Assembly: GCA_030426845.1 (NCBI GenBank)
Contig: JAUHXR010000022.1
Span: forward strand, 1 to 49,866
Length of the DNA: 49,866 bases
Source of the DNA: Polyangia bacterium
GTDB lineage: Bacteria > Myxococcota_A > Polyangia > Polyangiales > Sandaracinaceae
Direction: 5' to 3'
Of this stretch, positions 39,987 through 48,835 are shown in pieces (position 1 is the first letter of the stretch; every line of letters begins with the position of its first letter). The notes beneath the pieces were generated by a model, which was not told the origin of the DNA, did no database searches, and worked only from the letters and a program-made list of their open reading frames with translations. The position numbers were made by a program, and so were the translations under genes.

Positions 39987-41678
39987 TCAGCGCGGCGGCT
40001 TCTCGTAGAGCCGGTCCTCGAGGAGCAGGGCGTCGATCCCCGAGGTGAAGAACACCGCGAGCGCGTCCTCGACCGAGTGGGCGATCGGCTTGCCCATGAC
40101 GTTGAACGAGGTGTTGAGGAGGATCGGCACGCCGGTGCGCGCGAAGAAGCGCGAGAGCACGGCGTGGAGGTTCGGGGCGAGCTCCGCGGTCACCGACTGG
40201 AGCCGGCCGGTCCCGTCCTCGTGGACCACGCCCGGCACGCGCGCGCGCTGCTCCTCGCGGAAGCGCAGCGCCCGCTCCATGTACGGGCTGAACGCGTAGC
40301 CCTCGAACCACGCGTCGCCGTGCTCGTGGAGGATCGCGGGCGCGAACGGCCGGAACGCCTCGCGCCGCTTCACGCGGTCGTTGATCGTCGCCTTCACGGA
40401 CGGGTCGCGCGGGTCGGCGAGGATCGAGCGGTTGCCGAGCGCGCGCGGCCCCAGCTCGGCGCGGCCGCGCGCCACCGCCACGATGCGAGAGCCCGCGAGC
40501 AGCTCCGCCGCGCGATCGAACGACGCCTCGACGCCCCGCACCGCCGGCGTGAGCTCCACGCGATCGTCGACCGCCCCGTCGACCATGAGACCCGAGCCGA
40601 GAAACGGGGTCAGCCGGCGGCCGGGCGGGCGCTGGCCGGGGTGGTCCTGCTGCCAGGCGAGCCACGCCGCGCCCACCGCGTTGCCGTCGTCGGCCGGCGC
40701 GGACGGAACCCAGAGCTCGCGGAACGGCGTCCGCTCGAGGAGCTGCCCGTTGCACGCGGAGTTGAGCGCGCCGCCCCCGCTCAGCACGAGCCGCGGCGAC
40801 GGATGCGCGCGGTGGAGGTGGGTGAGGAGCGCGACCATGCGTTCGGTGAACACGCGCTGTCCGGTGAACGCGAGATCGGCGGCGACGAGCGGGCTCGGGT
40901 CGGTGCGCCGGCGAGCGGCGAGCGCGCGCACGATCGCGTGGTTGTCGCCGACGAGGCGCAGCCCCTCGACGCGGATCATCGCCGAGAGCTCGCGGTAGAG
41001 CGCCTCGTCCAGCCGGCCGTAGGGGGCCAGGCCCATGACCTTCCACTCCTCGCCCTTCACCGGGTCGAAGCCGCAGGCCACGCAGAGCGCCGAGTAGAAG
41101 ACGCCGAGGCTGCCGTTGCGGTCGAAGCGCTTGAGCGGCGCGCGGTCGAGCGGCGTCAGGCGCGCGCCCTCGAAAGCGAAGGTGGAGCAGCTCGCGCGCT
41201 CGCCGTTGGCGTCCACCACCGCGCAGGCCGCGTCGTCGAACGGCGAGCCGAAGCACGCGAGGGCCGCGTGGGCGAGGTGGTGATCGAAGTGGCGGTGCAC
41301 CGGCGGGCGGTCGCCGCGCGCGTGGAGCGCGTGCTCGAGGTGGCGCCCCGCGAGGTCGAAGCTGTTCATCTGGCCGAGCGCGGTGGGGCGCAGCCGCGGC
41401 GAGAGTCGCTCGCCGAAGAGCGTGAAGCCCGCGCGGAAGAGCGGCCCGCGCCAGCGGCGGCGACGCCAGCTGTGTCCCGCGATCACCTGCGCCCCCGCTG
41501 GCGCGTGGCGGTCGAGGAGGCGGCCGATCCCGAGCGGCTCGTCGGGCGGGACGTGCCACGCGCGCTTGTAGCCGACCGCGCGCTCGACCGCCTCGGCGAA
41601 GCGGACCTCGCCCGCCTCGTCGACGAACGCGATCGCGGGGTCGTGGACGGTCGAGGCGAGGCCGACGTAGACGCGCAT
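39987..41678 (-). CDS. NodU/CmcH-type O-carbamoyltransferase
   Basis: 563 aa. The N-terminal Kae1-like domain has YVGLASTVHDPAIAFVDE, HFDHHLAHAALACFGSPF (metal-binding histidines), GSLGVFYSALC, EEWKVMGLAPYGR and LSGGGALNSACNG. The C-terminal domain carries RGRAELGPRALGNRSILADP and NTSFNVMGKPIAHSVEDA, the family signatures. These enzymes transfer carbamoyl from carbamoyl phosphate to a hydroxyl of sugars, antibiotics or lipids. No biosynthetic cluster surrounds it, so the acceptor is unknown. ATG at 41678 is chosen; a GTG lies one codon upstream. Confidence 0.93.
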   Translation of the reverse strand: MRVYVGLASTVHDPAIAFVDEAGEVRFAEAVERAVGYKRAWHVPPDEPLGIGRLLDRHAPAGAQVIAGHSWRRRRWRGPLFRAGFTLFGERLSPRLRPTALGQMNSFDLAGRHLEHALHARGDRPPVHRHFDHHLAHAALACFGSPFDDAACAVVDANGERASCSTFAFEGARLTPLDRAPLKRFDRNGSLGVFYSALCVACGFDPVKGEEWKVMGLAPYGRLDEALYRELSAMIRVEGLRLVGDNHAIVRALAARRRTDPSPLVAADLAFTGQRVFTERMVALLTHLHRAHPSPRLVLSGGGALNSACNGQLLERTPFRELWVPSAPADDGNAVGAAWLAWQQDHPGQRPPGRRLTPFLGSGLMVDGAVDDRVELTPAVRGVEASFDRAAELLAGSRIVAVARGRAELGPRALGNRSILADPRDPSVKATINDRVKRREAFRPFAPAILHEHGDAWFEGYAFSPYMERALRFREEQRARVPGVVHEDGTGRLQSVTAELAPNLHAVLSRFFARTGVPILLNTSFNVMGKPIAHSVEDALAVFFTSGIDALLLEDRLYEKPPR

Positions 41679-41703
41679 CACGAGGAGACAGACCGAGGCG
41701 CGG

Positions 41704-42660
41704 TCACTCCGTCGGGAGCTGGTCGGCCACCCCGAGGCGCTCGAGCACGTCGCGAAGCCGCGACCGCGGGACGCTGACCCGGGTCGGCATCCCGCCCTCG
41801 AGCCCGAAGAGCTCGAGGAGGTTCACCCCGCTGTCGAAGCGCGCGGCCGCGGTCACCGTCGTGCGGTCGTAGACCACCGCGATGCGCGCGCGCTCCTGGC
41901 CCAGGAGCAAGAGATGCGTCTTGTCGTAGCTCCCGCGGCGCGCGCTCGCGTCGACGAGCGCCACCCCTTCGGCGAGGCGGTAGCCGCGGCTGAGGCGCTT
42001 GGCCTCCTCCTCCATCGACTCGAGCTCGGAGGCGGCCTCCGCGATCGGCTGCCACAGCCCGGTGTCCGACGCGCCGCCCGCGAGGAACCGGACCACGATG
42101 CCCTTGAGCCCGTCGTCACGGTGCCGCGCCCGAAGCGCGCGATCGATCGCGGCCGCGCGGGGGCTCGGCGTGCCCATGCGGGTGTCGATCGCGCGCGCGT
42201 CCGCGTCGGCGCCCGGGTAGGGCTCCTCGCCGCCGCGGATCCACTTGGCGGCGGCGCAGATCCCGTCGAAGTCGATGTGGCAGCAGATCGTGTCGACCTT
42301 GCCGGCCGCGGCCACCCGCTCGGGGGTGACCATCTCGGGGCAGGCCGGGTGCTGCGCCTTGGTCGCGAGGACGAAGCGCGGGTCGGCCGCGTATTCGGCG
42401 TGGCGCACGTGGTCGTGGTGATCGATCCACATCGCGAGCCGATCGCCGAGCCCCTCGATGAAGCGCCCGGTGACCTTGTCGAAGCTCGAGTTGCCGGTGT
42501 CGGCCGCGAACGCGATGTCGAGCACCACCACGCGACCGTCGAGGTCCTTGGCCTTGGGGAGCTTGCGCGGAGTGCCGTAGGCGACGCGGGGGAATGCCAC
42601 GGCGCGAACATGGCGGCGCGGCGGCCTCCGAGCAAGGGCCGTCGGCGCGCGGGACGTCAT
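41704..42660 (-). CDS. DHH-like phosphoesterase candidate
   Basis: 318 aa. WIDHHDHVRHAE resembles the DHH motif and CCHIDFDGICAAAKWI the DxDG motif of DHH-family phosphoesterases. VVVLDIAFAADTGNSSFDKV near residue 45 may supply another Asp, and the C-terminal RIAVVYDRTTVTAAARFDSG may be the DHHA1-like substrate lobe. The order is not the canonical one and a weak match is possible. No signal peptide. Substrate unknown. The first ~20 residues are basic and may not be translated; an internal GTG could be the true start. Confidence 0.6.
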   Translation of the reverse strand: MTSRAPTALARRPPRRHVRAVAFPRVAYGTPRKLPKAKDLDGRVVVLDIAFAADTGNSSFDKVTGRFIEGLGDRLAMWIDHHDHVRHAEYAADPRFVLATKAQHPACPEMVTPERVAAAGKVDTICCHIDFDGICAAAKWIRGGEEPYPGADADARAIDTRMGTPSPRAAAIDRALRARHRDDGLKGIVVRFLAGGASDTGLWQPIAEAASELESMEEEAKRLSRGYRLAEGVALVDASARRGSYDKTHLLLLGQERARIAVVYDRTTVTAAARFDSGVNLLELFGLEGGMPTRVSVPRSRLRDVLERLGVADQLPTE

Positions 42661-42676
42661 TCGTCCGGGTCGAGGC

Positions 42677-43867
42677 TCAGCGGCGCGGAGGCGCTGGGCG
42701 GACCGGGACGCCGGGCGCGGCGGGTCCGGGGCGCGCGCCTCCGGGCGGCGGCAGCCCTTCCCAACCGGGCAGCCCCTCGTGCGCGGGGCGCGTGCGGAGC
42801 CGGAGCGCGAGGGTGCCCCCGCCCGACTCGGTGCGCGGGGGCACGAGGACAGCGAGGAAGAGACCCTGCGGGTCGGCCGCGTTCACCTGCACCCGACCAC
42901 GGCCCTCGCGGACCACCCGGCCGTCGCTGGTCAGCAGGCCCACCGCGAGGGCGGGCGCGACCTCGATGCGCACGGGGCGCGCGGCCGGCACGCGGTAGTA
43001 GTGGAGCTCGGGGCGGTCGAACGCGCCCCCGTCGCCGACCGCCTCGTCCTGCAGCTCGCCCTGATCCGGGAGCACCGGGACGCCCGCGACGACGGTGTCG
43101 TCGATGTGCCCGCGGCGGAGCAGCCGCAGCCACTCGCGCGGCACGCGCTCGACGGGGCGCGCCAGCTCGATCGGCTCGAGGGTGCCGTGGCCGCTGAGCA
43201 CCGCGGTCGGGATCGCGATGAGGCGCCCGCGCGTGTCGAGGAGCATGCCGCCGCTGTTGCCAGGGTTGAACTCGGCGTCGGTGCGGATCCACGCGACCTC
43301 ATCGCGCGAGTTCATCTGGAAGCCGCTCATCTCGCCGCTCGTGACGTTGATCGTCGAGACGCCGAGCGGGAACCCGAACGCGAAGACGCGCGAGCCCGGG
43401 CGCAGCCGCGAGGTGTCGGCGAGCGGCAGGAAGGGGAAGCGCTCGCGCGCGTTGAGCGGCTGCCCCTGCAGATCGCTGACGATGCGCACGAGCGCGAGAT
43501 CGAGTCGGGCGTCGGCGCGCACCACCTCGCCGAGGTAGCGCTCCTGCGCGGTCTCGCGTGCGTGGGTGACGAGCGCGATGCGGACCTGGTTGTTCGGGCT
43601 GATGAAGCTGCCGGGCTCGCCGCGGCCGGGCCGCGTGTGACCCACCACGTGGAAGTTGGTGAGCACGTAGCCGCGCGGATCGATGATCGTGCCCGAGCCG
43701 GTCGAGCCCTCACCCCGCGACGACTCGGCGGTGATCTTGACCGCGGCGCGCACCGCTCGGCGAGTGAGGGAGCTGGACAGCTCCTGCGCGCTGGCGGGGG
43801 CGGCCGAGAGGCCGGCCGCGAGGAGGAGGACAGCGAGGGAGCGTGCGAGCGGACGTGCAGTTCTCAT
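42677..43867 (-). CDS. Secreted trypsin-like serine protease (S1C type)
   Basis: 396 aa. The signal peptide is MRTARPLARSLAVLLLAAGL with cleavage near PASAQ. The triad is visible: His in LTNFHVVGH, Asp in ARLDLALVRI and Ser in FNPGNSGGMLLDTRGR. This is the DegP/HtrA-like catalytic domain (~30-230). No PDZ domain follows; instead ~165 residues of beta-rich sequence end in a Gly/Pro/Ala-rich tail (GLPPPGGARPGPAAP). It is probably periplasmic, in protein quality control or processing. It lies 16 bases upstream of the DHH-like gene. Confidence 0.9.
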   Translation of the reverse strand: MRTARPLARSLAVLLLAAGLSAAPASAQELSSSLTRRAVRAAVKITAESSRGEGSTGSGTIIDPRGYVLTNFHVVGHTRPGRGEPGSFISPNNQVRIALVTHARETAQERYLGEVVRADARLDLALVRIVSDLQGQPLNARERFPFLPLADTSRLRPGSRVFAFGFPLGVSTINVTSGEMSGFQMNSRDEVAWIRTDAEFNPGNSGGMLLDTRGRLIAIPTAVLSGHGTLEPIELARPVERVPREWLRLLRRGHIDDTVVAGVPVLPDQGELQDEAVGDGGAFDRPELHYYRVPAARPVRIEVAPALAVGLLTSDGRVVREGRGRVQVNAADPQGLFLAVLVPPRTESGGGTLALRLRTRPAHEGLPGWEGLPPPGGARPGPAAPGVPVRPAPPRR

Positions 43868-44009
43868 CTATGCGGTCTCTTCACCCTCGTGCCTCGGCCA
43901 GGCGAATGCAAGGCCGCAAACGATGATACGGCGAATCACGCCAGATCCTCGCCTCGAGAAGCTCGGAAACTTGGACGGCCCAGGTCCTTGGGGCTTCAAC
44001 GCAGCGTGC

Positions 44010-44558
44010 TCAGCCGGCGGCGCCGCGGAGCATGAAGTAGATGACCACGCCGGTGACCGACACGTAGAGCCAGATCGGGGTCAGGACGCGCGTGATCTTC
44101 TTGTGAGTCGCGAAGCGCTTGCGCCACGCGAGGTAGAACGCGCTGAGCGCCATCGGCACGATCGCCATCGAGAGCAGCACGTGGCTGATGAGGACCGCGA
44201 AGTAGACGTAGCGGAGCGCGCCCTCGCCCTCGTAGCGCGTGTCGCCGTGGGCGTAGTGGTAGACGACGTAGCTCACGAGGAACAGCGCCGAGGCCGCGAA
44301 GGCGCTGACCATCAGGTACTTGTGCAGGTCGCGCCGGCCGCCGCGGATCGCCAGCCAGCCTCCCGCGAGGAGGAGCGCCGCGGTCGAGTTGAGCCCCGCG
44401 TTCACCGCGGGGAGGAACGCCACGCGCTCGGCCAGCTCGGTGCCCGAGCCCTCGTTGAGCAGGAGCAGCCAGGCGAGGAACCCCAGCGCGACAGCGGAGA
44501 GGAGCCCGTTGAAGACGGCGAAGAGGCGGTCCTGGCGCGGCTGTGCGGCGGTGCTCAC
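44010..44558 (-). CDS. DUF420 membrane protein
   Basis: 182 aa with about five hydrophobic helices. FLPAVNAGLNSTAALLLAGG, RRDLHKYLMVSAFAASALFL, SYVVYHYAHGDTRY and PIWLYVSVTGVVIYFML match the DUF420 family, whose conserved His and Asn residues lie in membrane helices and which often neighbours cytochrome oxidase assembly genes. Here no oxidase gene is adjacent. The GTG start is six bases after a TAGATC box on the minus strand. Confidence 0.88.
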   Translation of the reverse strand: MSTAAQPRQDRLFAVFNGLLSAVALGFLAWLLLLNEGSGTELAERVAFLPAVNAGLNSTAALLLAGGWLAIRGGRRDLHKYLMVSAFAASALFLVSYVVYHYAHGDTRYEGEGALRYVYFAVLISHVLLSMAIVPMALSAFYLAWRKRFATHKKITRVLTPIWLYVSVTGVVIYFMLRGAAG

Positions 44559-44564
44559 GGCGGG

Positions 44565-44570
44565 GATCTA
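44565..44570 (-). promoter_or_regulatory. -10-like box of the DUF420 gene
   Basis: On the minus strand TAGATC lies six bases before the GTG at 44558. There is no Shine-Dalgarno sequence, suggesting a leaderless transcript. Confidence 0.4.
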
Positions 44571-44610
44571 GTCCACATCCGCGCCACGTCCATCGGGGCC
44601 GGATCGGGAC

Positions 44611-45225
44611 CTATCTCACGAGGAGGACGCGGCCGCGAAGGAGGCGCTCGGGCACGGGACCGAACCGACGGCTGTCGTTGGATCGGTCGCGGTGGTCGCC
44701 CACCACGAACACGTGCCCGGGCGGCACGGTCACGGCGGGCGGGTCCTCGGGCCACGGCGCGGCGGAGCGGCTCGTCGTGTAGCGGGCGTCCCCGAGGCGC
44801 TCCTCGTAGACCTGGCAGCCCGCGTCCCAGTCGATGTGCTCCTCCGGGTCGCACGCGCGCAGCCAGCCGCGCTCGGCGCGGACCCCGTTGCGCACGAGCG
44901 CTCCGCCGACGAAGGCGATCTCGTCGCCCGGGAGGCCGACGACCCGCTTCACCAGATCGAGCGGCTCGAGCGGGCTCTCGATGACGACGACGTCGCCGAC
45001 CGCGGGGCGCGCCCAGAGCGCGAGCGCGTCGCGGCGGAACGGAACGCTCAGCCCGTAGGCGGCGCGCAGCACGAGCAGGCGCTGCGACGTCACGAGGCTC
45101 GGCTCCATCGACGGCCCGTCGACGACGTAGGCCTGGGCGATCCCCACGCGGACGCCCATCGCGAGGCCCACGGCGAGGAGGACGGTCTTGGTGGACTCCC
45201 AGATCCGGGCGCGCGACAGCCTCAT
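44611..45225 (-). CDS. lepB: Signal peptidase I
   Basis: 204 aa. It cleaves signal peptides of exported proteins at the outer face of the inner membrane. One N-terminal helix (TVLLAVGLAMGVRVGIAQAY) precedes VVDGPSMEPSL with nucleophile Ser39. DLVKRVVGLPGDEI carries the general base Lys93, and GDHRDRSNDSRRFGPVP is the conserved box E. ATG at 45225. A ~45-residue insert with two cysteines (ACDPEEHIDWDAGC) separates the last boxes. It suits a genome this rich in exported proteins; it diverges from amt. Confidence 0.95.
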   Translation of the reverse strand: MRLSRARIWESTKTVLLAVGLAMGVRVGIAQAYVVDGPSMEPSLVTSQRLLVLRAAYGLSVPFRRDALALWARPAVGDVVVIESPLEPLDLVKRVVGLPGDEIAFVGGALVRNGVRAERGWLRACDPEEHIDWDAGCQVYEERLGDARYTTSRSAAPWPEDPPAVTVPPGHVFVVGDHRDRSNDSRRFGPVPERLLRGRVLLVR

Positions 45226-45303
45226 GGCGCTCCGAACTGCCGAGAACGCTCGGGCATTCGCGCTTTTTTCCGGCCCGAAACCGCGCGGAAACACGGGGCA
45301 CGA

Positions 45304-46611
45304 ATGCTCCCGGCGATGCAGACCCTCGTCGACAGCGTCTGGGTGCTCCTGAGCGCCTTCCTGGTGTTCTTCATGCACGCGGGCTTCGCGCTCGTGGAGA
45401 GCGGGTTCTGCCGCCGCAAGAACGTGGTCGTGGTGCTCCTGAAGAACGTCTCGGTCGTCGCGATCGCCTCGCTCCTCTACTACGTGCTGGGCTTCGGGCT
45501 GATGTTCGGCGGCGGCAGCCCGTGGGCCGGCCTCGAGGGCTTCGCCCCCGCCGCGGACGCCTCGGTGGCCGGCGCGCCAGAGGGCCTCCCGCTGTTCGTG
45601 TTCCTGTTCTTCCAGCTCGTCTTCGCGGCCACCGCGGCCACGATCGTGAGCGGCGCGGTGGCCGAGCGCGCCGCCCTGTGGCCCTTCCTCGCGTTCACCG
45701 CCCTCGCCTCGGCGGTGGTCTACCCGCTCGTCGGGCATCAGATCTGGGGCGGCGGCTGGCTGGCCACGAGCACCGGCTTCCACGACTTCGCGGGGAGCAC
45801 CGCGGTCCACGCGGTCGGCGGCGCGATGGCGGTCGCGGGCGTGATGGTGGTCGGCCCGCGCCACGGTCGCTACGGGCCCAAGGGCCGGCCGCGGCCGATG
45901 CCCGCCCACAGCTTCCCCCTCGCCGCCCTCGGCGTGCTCATCCTCTGGCTCGGCTGGTTCGGCTTCAACGGCGGCAGCACCCTCAGCGCCGCCCCGGAGG
46001 CGGTCGGGCCGGTCATCCTGGTGACCAACCTCGCGGCGGCGGCGGGGTTCCTCGGGGGGCTCGCGCACACGCGGCTCCGGACGGGCGCGCTGGATCTCTC
46101 GATGGCGCTGAACGGGGCGCTCGCGGGCCTCGTCGCGATCACCGCGGGCGCGGACGTCATCGGGCCGCTCGAGTCGATCGTGGTCGGGGCGCTCGGCGCC
46201 GTGCTCGTGGTCGAGGCGGTCCTCTTCCTCGACCGGGTCCGCCTCGACGATCCCGTCGGCGCGATCCCCGTGCACCTCGTCGGCGGGCTCTTCGGGACGG
46301 TCGCGGTCGGCCTGTTCGCGAACGCCGAGGGCGCGCGCGGCCTGCTGCACGGCGGCGGCCTCGGGCTCCTCGGGACGCAGGTCCTCGGGGCGGGCGGCTG
46401 CGCGGCCTTCGCGTTCGTCGCCGGGTGGTTCGCGTGGCGCGGCCTCAAGGCGACGGTCGGGGTCCGCGTGCCGCTCGATCACGAGCTCGAGGGGCTGGAC
46501 CGCGCGGAGTGCGGGGTCGACGCCTACGACGAGAGCGTGGCCCCCGGCCGGGGCGCGGTGCGGATGATGGACGATGGCCCGGCCCTCGACCGGCCGGCGA
46601 TGGAGGGCTGA
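45304..46611 (+). CDS. amt: Ammonium transporter
   Basis: 435 aa with about eleven membrane helices. The pore twin histidines are visible in GSTAVHAVGGAM and IPVHLVGGLFG, and Phe-gate and recruitment residues lie in GFALVESGFCRRKN and SGAVAERAALWPFL. GWFGFNGGSTL is a family signature. Amt proteins move ammonium across the inner membrane. The hydrophilic C-terminus is ~50 residues. Its partner glnK is not in this window. Alternative ATG at 45316. Confidence 0.95.
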   Translation: MLPAMQTLVDSVWVLLSAFLVFFMHAGFALVESGFCRRKNVVVVLLKNVSVVAIASLLYYVLGFGLMFGGGSPWAGLEGFAPAADASVAGAPEGLPLFVFLFFQLVFAATAATIVSGAVAERAALWPFLAFTALASAVVYPLVGHQIWGGGWLATSTGFHDFAGSTAVHAVGGAMAVAGVMVVGPRHGRYGPKGRPRPMPAHSFPLAALGVLILWLGWFGFNGGSTLSAAPEAVGPVILVTNLAAAAGFLGGLAHTRLRTGALDLSMALNGALAGLVAITAGADVIGPLESIVVGALGAVLVVEAVLFLDRVRLDDPVGAIPVHLVGGLFGTVAVGLFANAEGARGLLHGGGLGLLGTQVLGAGGCAAFAFVAGWFAWRGLKATVGVRVPLDHELEGLDRAECGVDAYDESVAPGRGAVRMMDDGPALDRPAMEG

Positions 46612-46620
46612 GCGGGCGCG

Positions 46621-48162
46621 TCAGGCCGCGGTCAGCCGGCCGCGCAGGCGCCAGAGCCGCTCGAGGCCCCGGGTGGTCCGGGTGAGGCCGCTCTCGAGGA
46701 GCTCGTCGATCAGCTCGGCCGCCTCCTCCGGACGCGAGCGGCCGATCTCCGCGATCACGCGCTCGGCGAGCAGCAGCGTGCCGTAGGGGAGGCGCTGGCC
46801 GACGGCGAGGGCGCTCCAGCCGGCGCGCACGCGGGACACCGCCTCCTCCGCCTCCGGCACCACCGCCGCGCGCAGGAGCTCGGCGTCACACTCGGCGAAG
46901 GCGCGGTACGACGAGCCGACCTGGTCGAGGGCGAGGCCCGCGAGCCGCCCGGTGAGCCCGCGACGGAAGACGTCGAGCTCGGCGCGGTCGGACGGGGGCA
47001 GCTCGATCCAGCCGAGGGCGTCCTCCACGATCCGCAGGGCGAGGCCGGGGCTGCCCCGACGGATGCGCAGCTCGGCGAGGGTCCGCGCGAAGCCGGCGGC
47101 CACGTGCGCGCTCGCCCCCTCGCGCGGAGAGCGGCGCGCGCGCTCGATGCCGCGCTCGAGCGACTCCATGGCCGCGGTGAGCTCGTCGTCCTCGATCGCG
47201 CTCTTCACGTGCATGTCGAGGAGCAGCAGCGCGGTCGAGACGTCACCGACGCCGAGCGCGACCTCCGCCCGGACCGCGAGCGGGGCCTCGTCGGCCGCGT
47301 AGCGCTCGAGCGCACGGTCGCTGAGCCGGGCGCGCGTGACGGGGTCCAGCCGGGCGAGCAGCGTGTCGGCGAGGTCGCCGTCGACGAACGCGACCTCGTC
47401 GCCGCGCCGCGTCAGCACCCCGGCCTGGGCGCACTCGCGCAGCACCGCGCTCGGCCGCTCGACCAGGGACTCGAGGGTGGAGAGCGACGCGCGCGGGCCG
47501 AGGACCGAGAGGGCGTCGAGCGCCTCGAGGGCCCGGGCGCTCAGGGCGCCCGGGAGGTCGGCGGCGGCGATCTCCCCCTGGGCGACGCGCCCGCGGGTGG
47601 GCGCCTGGCTGGTCCGCAGCACGACCCTCGCGCCGTGGGCGGCGGCCTGCTCGAGCAGGTCGCGGTCGCGGTCCGCGATGCGGTGGGCCTGCTCGACGAG
47701 CACGACCTGCGGGCCCAGGTCCTCGGCGAGCGCGCGAGGGTCGGGGTCGGTCGCGGCCACCGGCCCGAGGAGCTCCGCGAGGACGTGCCCCGACACGCGC
47801 GCCCGGGTCGGGTGGGTCGCGACCGCCCGCACCTCGGCCCGGTCATGCAGCCGATCGCGCAGCGTCGCGTCGTGCCGCTCGACCACCCAGAGCGGCTCCC
47901 CGCCCGGGCTCTCCAGCCAGGAGTCGAGCGCGTGCGCTCCCCGCGGCAGCGCTCGGGCGCCGCAGGCACCGCACTCGGCCGCGCTCTCGCGCAGCGGCAC
48001 GCCGCAGGTCCGGCAGCGCGCGCCGCTCTGCTTGCCGTCGAAGGGCCGGACGACGGCGCGCTCGGAGGGCTCGCCGCAGCCCTGGCAGAAGTGGGCGCCT
48101 CCCACGACGTCCAAGCCGCAGGCGCCGCAGCGCATCGCGTCCAGCGTCAGCCTCTCAGCCAT
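46621..48162 (-). CDS. Zinc-ribbon protein with degenerate STAND/AAA-like region
   Basis: 513 aa; a GGGGGA ribosome site precedes the ATG. Two zinc ribbons open the protein: CGACGLDVVGGAHFCQGCG and CRTCGVPLRESAAECGACG. Residues ~85-200 look like a AAA-type core: AEVRAVATHPTRARVSGHVL, then QVVLVEQAHRIADRDRDLLE in place of Walker B and VVLRTSQAP in place of sensor I, but there is no Walker A. A winged-helix-like part (SARALEALDALSVLGPRASL) and ~250 residues of helical repeat follow, as in STAND regulators. It may be a non-ATPase scaffold or regulator. No DNA-binding domain is recognised. Confidence 0.75.
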   Translation of the reverse strand: MAERLTLDAMRCGACGLDVVGGAHFCQGCGEPSERAVVRPFDGKQSGARCRTCGVPLRESAAECGACGARALPRGAHALDSWLESPGGEPLWVVERHDATLRDRLHDRAEVRAVATHPTRARVSGHVLAELLGPVAATDPDPRALAEDLGPQVVLVEQAHRIADRDRDLLEQAAAHGARVVLRTSQAPTRGRVAQGEIAAADLPGALSARALEALDALSVLGPRASLSTLESLVERPSAVLRECAQAGVLTRRGDEVAFVDGDLADTLLARLDPVTRARLSDRALERYAADEAPLAVRAEVALGVGDVSTALLLLDMHVKSAIEDDELTAAMESLERGIERARRSPREGASAHVAAGFARTLAELRIRRGSPGLALRIVEDALGWIELPPSDRAELDVFRRGLTGRLAGLALDQVGSSYRAFAECDAELLRAAVVPEAEEAVSRVRAGWSALAVGQRLPYGTLLLAERVIAEIGRSRPEEAAELIDELLESGLTRTTRGLERLWRLRGRLTAA

Positions 48163-48209
48163 CGCAATCCCCCCGCGTGCGACCATGAGGGATCTCCGGG
48201 GGGCTGTCT

Positions 48210-48265
48210 AGGAGCTTGATTCGCTAGGGGCCACCTGGCGCTGGCCCGTAGCGAATCAAGCTCCT
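48210..48265. repeat. Palindromic element C (56 bp hairpin) sharing element A's arm sequence
   Basis: AGGAGCTTGATTCGCTA (48210-48226) and its exact complement TAGCGAATCAAGCTCCT (48249-48265) are 17-bp perfect arms. An inner GGGCCA/TGGCCC stem and an 8-nt loop follow. The arm is nearly the same as the arms of element A (AGGAGCTT[C/G]ATTC). It lacks the 44-nt core. It lies between divergent genes, so it is not a terminator of either. Confidence 0.85.
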
Positions 48266-48328
48266 GGCGTCGGTGCCAACCTGCCTGGAGGATACCAGGG
48301 CCGGGAACCGCACCAAGGAGGCTCGTCG

Positions 48329-48835
48329 GTGGACAAGTGGATGGACAAGCTGCCCTGCGTCCTCACCCTCGCGCTCGCCGCGTGCGGAGGCGCCACCCCC
48401 GGGGCGCAGAGCCCCGCGGAGCTCGAGACCGCACGGGCCGCGATCGGCGAGGTCCTCGACGACTGGCACGCCGCGGCCGCGGAGGCTGACGAGGCGCGCT
48501 ACTTCGGGCACCTCGCGCCGGACGCGGTGTTCCTCGGGACCGACGCGACCGAGCGGTGGGGACGCGACGCGTTCCGCGCCTACGCGCACCCGCACTTCGA
48601 GCGCGGCAGCGCCTGGACCTTCCGCGCGGTGCGCCGCGAGGTGACCGTCGATCCCGGGGGACAGCTCGCCTGGTTCGACGAGGACCTGACGACCGAGAAC
48701 CTCGGGCCGTGCCGCGGCAGCGGGGTGATGCGCCGCGCGCCCGACGGCGTCTGGCAGATCACCCAGTACAACCTCGCGATCACCGTCCCGAACGAGCGCT
48801 TCGGCGAGGTCCGCGCGCTCCTGCGGGGCGAGTAG
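48329..48835 (+). CDS. SnoaL/DUF4440-like lipoprotein
   Basis: 168 aa from GTG, eight bases after an AGGAGG ribosome site. The N-terminus (MDKWMDKLPCVLTLALAAC) has lipobox LAAC. The mature domain (ARAAIGEVLDDWHAAAAEAD, RYFGHLAPDAVFLGTDATERW, FRAYAHPHFERGSAWTF, MRRAPDGVWQITQYNLAITV) matches the SnoaL/NTF2-like fold, in which a cone-shaped barrel holds a small ligand. Catalytic residues are not identifiable, so enzyme activity is uncertain. Membrane-tethered in the periplasm or on the surface. Confidence 0.85.
   Translation: MDKWMDKLPCVLTLALAACGGATPGAQSPAELETARAAIGEVLDDWHAAAAEADEARYFGHLAPDAVFLGTDATERWGRDAFRAYAHPHFERGSAWTFRAVRREVTVDPGGQLAWFDEDLTTENLGPCRGSGVMRRAPDGVWQITQYNLAITVPNERFGEVRALLRGE

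Noticed and set aside
45264-45269. T-run as a terminator
   Set aside because: It lies between two divergent starts (lepB and amt) and has no stable stem in front of it, so it cannot end either gene.
48210-48265. Hairpin C as a Rho-independent terminator
   Set aside because: No T-tract follows it on either strand and the flanking genes are divergent, so no transcript is expected to end there.
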